64,000 nucleotides of DNA from positions 124,001-188,000 of the forward strand of contig NZ_QCZJ01000003.1 in assembly GCF_003075435.1 (NCBI RefSeq), given 5' to 3'. Shown in pieces: positions 59,533 to 64,000 of the stretch (the stretch's first letter is position 1; the number at the start of each line of letters is the position of its first letter). A program made the translations under genes and the position numbers. The notes beneath the pieces are model-generated. The model searched no databases, was not told where the DNA came from, and saw only the letters and a list, made by a program, of their open reading frames with translations. Source of the DNA: Terrimonas sp. (GTDB lineage: Bacteria; Bacteroidota; Bacteroidia; Chitinophagales; Chitinophagaceae).

Positions 59533-62016
59533 CTATTTGATCTTTTCATTTATATAATCAATCTGCTGCTGCAGTGCAGCCGCATCAGGAGAAACATTTT
59601 TCAATGCCATTTTTTGATTGGCAATAGACTTTAGCAATACATTATTGATGTAAGGAGCAAGATTATTTTTATATATAGAAGGAAGATCTTCCCTGAAAGA
59701 TACCAACCCGTCTACTATCTTTTTCACCTTATCAGTATTTTTTAATTGTATAGCATAATAAGCGATCATTTGTGAAAGCTCGAATTTTTCATCACTCAGC
59801 GGAAGCTTGTTGTATAAATTCATTACGTAATCCACATCTTCTTCTCTGCCTGCCATTGTAAATGCATTGGATATAGCCTGAGAAAGTTTTCCTTTTGCTG
59901 TTGATTGGGAAAGTCTCTTCGCGTCGCTGTATGCTGCCGCGCTATCTATATTTGATAAAACGGTTAATGCCGCACCTGCAACACTATAAGAAGAATCATT
60001 CACGCTTCTGCGGATCATGTCGGTATATATTTGCTTGTCGTATGCACCTAATGCCATCAAAGCGTCTGCTTTTACGGTAGGCTTTACATCTCCTTTGGCC
60101 AAATCAAATATGGTTGTTTCAACAGCCTGTTTTACTGCATCTTTTTTTAAATCAAGTGAGTTAATGGCAAAAGACCTTAATCCAAAATACTTGTCTCTCA
60201 ACGCTGTTTTCAAAAGCTCTATAGCAGCAGCGCTATCCTGAGCAGCCGCGCAGGCAGCAATAGCTTCTCTTCTATCCACATAAGCACCGGCATTTTTATA
60301 CTGGAAAATATAATTGGCCAAAGATTTTCCCGCTTCTGTTTTTTCACTTAGCAGTATTTTATCACCATCAAAATTTATAAGATCTGGCTGAGACACTGAA
60401 GGAAAAGTAAATGTTTGATCTTTTTCTGTAACCCAAACATCATGACGTACTTTTTTGCCATCTGCATAAATGTCAATGGCAACAGGCAGGGTAAATGCAG
60501 GATTAGATTGTGTTTGCTTAACATTTACCGTCGCGGTTTTATTACCGCTATCGTATGAATACGTAATATTTAATTTAGGGTGCCCGTTACTGAAATACCA
60601 TTGATTAAAAAACCAGTTCAGGTCTTTTCCACTGATTTCTTCAAATGCAAGGCGTAATTGGTTAGCATCAGCATTGCCGAATTTGTAGGTATTCAGATAA
60701 AGATTCAATCCTTTGTAAAAAGCTTCCTCTCCTAAAAAATTCCGCAGCATATTTAATATCCTGCCGCCTTTCTGGTAGCTTACCAGGTCAAACATATCTT
60801 CCTTGTCTTTATAGTAAAAGCGAACCAGGTCTTTTCTGGCATCTGCAGCACTGTGAAGATATTGCTGCATGTTTTCGTAATTCTCAGCGTCTCCTGCGTC
60901 TTTTCCATATTTATATTCATCCCAAAGTACCTGGCTGAAATTAGCGAAGGATTCGTTTACTGTTAAATTGCTCCAGCTTTTTGCCGTAACATAATCTCCA
61001 AACCAGTGGTGAAAAAGCTCATGTGCAATAGTTGACTCCCATTCATTGCCATCAAGTAACTGGCGGGAATCCTGCTGTGCACTTTCCTGGTGAAGGGTTG
61101 CGGTAGTGTTTTCCATCGCACCGCTTACATAATCTCTCGCGGTCATCTGCGCATATTTTGGCCAGGGATAATTTACACCGGTTAATTTCTCAAAGAAGGA
61201 AATCATTTCAGGTGTATTGCCAAATATCTTTTTTGCTACAGCAGCATATTCTTTCTCAACATAATAACTTACTTCTTTGCCCTTATACATATCCTTAACT
61301 ATTGCATAATCACCTATACCGATAAAAAATAAATAAGGAGAGTGAGGCAAATCCATTTTCCAGTAATCTGTTCTGGTACCGTCAGCATTTTTTTGCTGCT
61401 GAAGCAGTTTGCCATTACTCAGACTGACATATTTTGAAGGCACAATAAGAAAAAATTCCTGTGTACATTTCTGGTTTGGCTTATCAATGGTAGGACACCA
61501 TACAGAAGTGCTTTCCGTTTCTCCCTGCGTCCATATCTGGGTTGGTTTATCTTTATCCTCGCCTTTTGGGTTAATAAAATAGATTCCCTTGTTATCTTTT
61601 ATAGCCGCGCTGCCGCCACCTTTTTCCAGCTCTTCGGGCTTGGCAGTATAGGCTATATATACTTTGTATTGTTGCCCTCTCTGGTATGCTTTATCCAGCT
61701 TTATATATAGCTTCTGACCATCGTATGTATATTTTGCCGGGGCGGTTACTGTTCCTTTAACTATGCCTACAGCTTTAATATCCATGCCCTTAGCGTCAAG
61801 GGTAACCGAGTCCACACTGTAAAAATGGGGCGTAAGTGTTATCCATACTTTGCCATACATATATGATTTTTCGTAATCAAACCTTGCTTCAAGCTTGGTA
61901 TGAACAAGATCATTGATTTTTTCCGGAACAGCCTGGTAAACAGAATCTGTTGCTGATTGCGCAAAAACAACAACAGGAAGCATCAGGATAACAAGTAGTC
62001 TTAAAATGTTTCTCAC
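59533..62016 (-). CDS. M1-family metalloaminopeptidase, secreted
   Basis: 827 residues with a signal peptide (1-19, PVVVFAQ). The N-terminal beta domain is followed by the M1 catalytic domain with the exopeptidase motif GAMENTTAT and the zinc site HELFHHW (His332, Glu333, His336) and Glu355 18 residues on. The C-terminal HEAT/ARM-like helices (about 560-827) close the fold. It removes N-terminal residues from peptides in the periplasm or outside. Upstream spacing of 297 bp to the next gene holds nothing else recognised. Confidence 0.96.
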   Translation of the reverse strand: MRNILRLLVILMLPVVVFAQSATDSVYQAVPEKINDLVHTKLEARFDYEKSYMYGKVWITLTPHFYSVDSVTLDAKGMDIKAVGIVKGTVTAPAKYTYDGQKLYIKLDKAYQRGQQYKVYIAYTAKPEELEKGGGSAAIKDNKGIYFINPKGEDKDKPTQIWTQGETESTSVWCPTIDKPNQKCTQEFFLIVPSKYVSLSNGKLLQQQKNADGTRTDYWKMDLPHSPYLFFIGIGDYAIVKDMYKGKEVSYYVEKEYAAVAKKIFGNTPEMISFFEKLTGVNYPWPKYAQMTARDYVSGAMENTTATLHQESAQQDSRQLLDGNEWESTIAHELFHHWFGDYVTAKSWSNLTVNESFANFSQVLWDEYKYGKDAGDAENYENMQQYLHSAADARKDLVRFYYKDKEDMFDLVSYQKGGRILNMLRNFLGEEAFYKGLNLYLNTYKFGNADANQLRLAFEEISGKDLNWFFNQWYFSNGHPKLNITYSYDSGNKTATVNVKQTQSNPAFTLPVAIDIYADGKKVRHDVWVTEKDQTFTFPSVSQPDLINFDGDKILLSEKTEAGKSLANYIFQYKNAGAYVDRREAIAACAAAQDSAAAIELLKTALRDKYFGLRSFAINSLDLKKDAVKQAVETTIFDLAKGDVKPTVKADALMALGAYDKQIYTDMIRRSVNDSSYSVAGAALTVLSNIDSAAAYSDAKRLSQSTAKGKLSQAISNAFTMAGREEDVDYVMNLYNKLPLSDEKFELSQMIAYYAIQLKNTDKVKKIVDGLVSFREDLPSIYKNNLAPYINNVLLKSIANQKMALKNVSPDAAALQQQIDYINEKIK

Positions 62017-62266
62017 ACTATTTGATTTTATTTTTTAATTGGTGACCTTCATAAGCAGCAAAATTGTTATTAAACATAGTCAATTCTGTAGCCTATGTTA
62101 AACGAAAAAACAGTAAAATTGAGTACAAGCGATAAATAATTTGTTAGTCAACACTTTATAACACAATAATAGCAATATTTCTTACGATTTATAGAGTGCA
62201 AAAATACTTTTGCGCCGGTAAATAATAGTTTTTTTATATGAATGGCATGCTAAAGTTGTTTTAAAG

Positions 62267-62274
62267 TAGTTTTG
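62267..62274 (+). promoter_or_regulatory. -7 promoter box for the repeat-rich secreted protein
   Basis: TAGTTTTG matches TAnnTTTG, 39 nt before ATG 62314. Confidence 0.45.
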
Positions 62275-62313
62275 CAGCATGATAGTTTTGTTTCATAACA
62301 TAATTCCCCTGTA

Positions 62314-63549
62314 ATGCAGAAGTGGATATTCACTTTGTTCATTAATATGATGATGTTCCAGCTATGGGCGCAGGGAAATTATTATATATACATTCAGTCG
62401 GAAGATAATCAGCCTTTTTACGTTAAACATGGTTCACGGGTTTTGGAATCTTCCGGTAATGGGGACCTTATTTTATCCAATTTATCGGGTGGTTCCTGCG
62501 AATTCCTGGTCGGGTTTCCTGAAAAGACAGGGGTGGAATGGAAATTTACTTGTGTTACCGCCGAAACCGACCAGGCGTATATTTTAAGAACATCCGATAG
62601 TAAAGCAATTGAACTCAGCACACTGAAGCAGGGGAAAAATGTTGCCGGCATAAAAGTGGAGGCAGCAAATACAACACAAACTGCCAGGCAGGAAAAAAAA
62701 GCAACAGGTGTAGTTAGTGATGATCCATTTTCTGCTATGCTTGCCCAGGTAGTAAACGACCCCACCATCAGGCAGCAACCTGTTATTATTCCCAAACCCG
62801 GCGACCCTTTCAATAATATTGCAAAAGCAGTTAAAAAAGATTCTGCAAATGCATTGGTAGCCTTAACGGATAAGCAACCTGAAGTAAAGAAAGAAGATCA
62901 GCCTTCAGTTAAAAAGGATAGCCTTGCTGCTGCAGTAAAAGCCGATAAGGATTCCATTAATGCTTTGGCTGCATCAGACAATAAAAAAGCGGAAGTAAAG
63001 GAAGAAACAATAAGTAAGAAAGCTGATAGCAATGCTATTGTGAAAGCAGATACAGATAAGAAAGAAATTAAGCCTGTACTTAAACCGGACAGCAGCTTGA
63101 CTGTTAAGCCTACTAAAAAAGACACGGTTAATGCGTTGGTCGCTTCTGTGACAAAAAAAGAAGAGAAAGTGCCGGTTAAAATGGATAGCAGCGAAATAGT
63201 TAAAACCGTAGAGAAAGGTGCAGACAGCATGGCACTGGTGACAACGGATAAAAAACCTGAAGTAAAGAAGGAAGAGAAAATAATTGTAAAATCAGATAGT
63301 AATGCCATTCCAAAAACAACTGCTCCTGTAACAAAGCAGGATAGTAATATTGCAAAAACACAACCACCTGCAACCAGCACACCGCCCGGAACATGGGTGC
63401 CGGTTGAGAAGAAATCTATTGTCAGGTCATCTAATATTAAAAGAACGCTGCAGCGGAAAAGCAACGATGGCATGGAATTGATTTATATAGATGAGCTTAC
63501 AGACGGTACCAAAGACACCATCCGCATATTAATACCTGCAACTCCATAA
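62314..63549 (+). CDS. secreted protein with Lys/Asp/Ser-rich repeats
   Basis: 411 residues. A signal peptide (1-19, FQLWAQG) precedes a beta domain (about 20-115, YYIYIQSEDNQPFYVKHGSR, LILSNLSGGSCEFLVGFP). A long low-complexity region follows (about 174-335) of roughly 35-residue repeats built on KKDSxNALVA...KPEVKKEE...KxDSNAIVK. A short C-terminal segment (RSSNIKRTLQRKSNDGMELIYIDEL) ends the protein. The repeat region is probably disordered and may span the envelope or bind polyanions. No family recognised beyond a general resemblance to Chitinophagaceae periplasmic proteins. Confidence 0.75.
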   Translation: MQKWIFTLFINMMMFQLWAQGNYYIYIQSEDNQPFYVKHGSRVLESSGNGDLILSNLSGGSCEFLVGFPEKTGVEWKFTCVTAETDQAYILRTSDSKAIELSTLKQGKNVAGIKVEAANTTQTARQEKKATGVVSDDPFSAMLAQVVNDPTIRQQPVIIPKPGDPFNNIAKAVKKDSANALVALTDKQPEVKKEDQPSVKKDSLAAAVKADKDSINALAASDNKKAEVKEETISKKADSNAIVKADTDKKEIKPVLKPDSSLTVKPTKKDTVNALVASVTKKEEKVPVKMDSSEIVKTVEKGADSMALVTTDKKPEVKKEEKIIVKSDSNAIPKTTAPVTKQDSNIAKTQPPATSTPPGTWVPVEKKSIVRSSNIKRTLQRKSNDGMELIYIDELTDGTKDTIRILIPATP

Positions 63550-63561
63550 TTGCAGATTGTT

Positions 63562-63569
63562 TAGATTTG
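63562..63569 (+). promoter_or_regulatory. -7 promoter box for truA
   Basis: TAGATTTG matches TAnnTTTG, 26 nt before ATG 63596. Confidence 0.5.
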
Positions 63570-63595
63570 CCGCATTCAATTAACAGAACATACTA

Positions 63596-64000
63596 ATGCC
63601 CCGTTATTTTATTGAAGTTGCCTATAAAGGAAATAACTATGCCGGTTTCCAGGTGCAGGATAATGTATTGACCATACAATCTGAAGTGCAAAAAGCATTG
63701 GCTGTTTTTTATAAGGAACAAATACCGCTTACGGGTTCTTCGCGTACAGATGCGGGCGTGCATGCATTGCAAAACTATTTTCATGCGGATGTTCCGTTCT
63801 TTATTCAGCAAAAAAATATTTATAACCTGAATGCACTGCTACCACGGGATATTGCTATTAAAAATATACTGCAGGTTAACAATGAAGCCCATTGCCGCTT
63901 TGATGCGGAAAGCAGGGAGTATAAATATTACGTAAGCAGGAAAAAAAATCCCTTTATAACCGATCGTTCTTATTTCTTTCCTTATAGCATTGATGAAGAA
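63596..64000 (+). CDS. truA: tRNA pseudouridine synthase A (3' end outside window)
   Basis: The first 135 residues are present and the frame is open to the window edge. MPRYFIEVAYKGNNYAGFQ is the usual opening, and TGSSRTDAGVHAL carries the catalytic Asp. FHADVPF and CRFDAESREYKYYV follow, as in TruA. It makes pseudouridine at positions 38-40 of tRNA anticodon arms. Start chosen at ATG 63596 behind a -7 box. Confidence 0.95.
   Translation, partial: MPRYFIEVAYKGNNYAGFQVQDNVLTIQSEVQKALAVFYKEQIPLTGSSRTDAGVHALQNYFHADVPFFIQQKNIYNLNALLPRDIAIKNILQVNNEAHCRFDAESREYKYYVSRKKNPFITDRSYFFPYSIDEE

Noticed and set aside
1-64000. CRISPR arrays, rRNA, tRNA, complete insertion sequences
   Set aside because: No regular repeat-spacer runs, conserved rRNA stretches, cloverleaf sequences or transposase genes were seen.

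Overview
The window is a chromosomal stretch from a member of the Bacteroidota, most like the family Chitinophagaceae. The grounds are two SusC/SusD outer-membrane pairs, an ECF sigma/FecR anti-sigma switch, many lipoproteins with the lipobox Cys near residue 18-21, promoters of the TAnnTTTG (-7) type, weak Shine-Dalgarno sequences, and core genes (cca, miaA, acpP-fabF-rnc, prs-rplY-pth, truA) scattered singly. I see no rRNA, tRNA, CRISPR array, prophage or intact insertion sequence. Base and codon use look even throughout.

Layout. 1-2.5 kb: end of a PAS histidine kinase with a NarL-type regulator, then a receiver-only regulator. 2.5-5.5 kb: LEA-like protein, CCA-adding enzyme and a PRiA4b-like protein. 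5.5-11.4 kb: an unusual leftward cluster, consisting of a 1016-residue protein with eleven exact 29-residue helical repeats and a C-terminal HEMTH zinc motif, a cytoplasmic gingipain-like (C25) peptidase, an acyl carrier protein, a ketosynthase and a truncated ketosynthase-like protein. 11.8-13.3 kb: miaA and a membrane protein. 13.6-18.7 kb: first SusC/SusD pair. 18.8-23.7 kb: nucleotidyltransferase pair, an AmgK-RapZ fusion with MurU (cell-wall sugar recycling), PdeM, and a long hairpin element. 23.7-35.7 kb: SMP-30-like protein, TonB, then an ECF sigma / FecR / STN-SusC / SusD locus followed by a phosphodiesterase and an e(P4) acid phosphatase, which together suggest phosphate-ester or nucleotide scavenging. 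35.7-49.2 kb: GNAT, acpP-fabF-rnc, an NtrC/NtrY-like two-component pair, an esterase, radC, prs-rplY, pth and an FAH-family enzyme. 49.6-55.7 kb: ECF sigma, membrane TPR protein (candidate anti-sigma), subtilisin-like lipoprotein, membrane-anchored TPR-CHAT protease and a 47-residue basic peptide. 55.8-58.4 kb: an Nramp-UspA fusion with its MntR regulator, whose promoter carries a palindrome over the -7 box. 58.5-64 kb: lipoprotein, M1 aminopeptidase, repeat-rich secreted protein and the start of truA.

The parts most likely to be undescribed are the 29-residue-repeat / C25 / acyl-carrier cluster (5.5-11.4 kb) and the sigma / TPR / subtilase / TPR-CHAT cluster (49.6-55.7 kb). The latter looks like a cell-envelope protease relay controlling a sigma factor. 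Two hairpin-rich elements with long terminal inverted repeats (23129-23451 and 39467-39702) look like MITE- or REPIN-type elements. Several intergenic gaps share short repeats (AGCTATCAGC-type long-loop hairpins, AAACCTATAAGGTTT, and GTAAGGTG-rich strings).

Functional calls rest on motifs read by eye. No database search was run.
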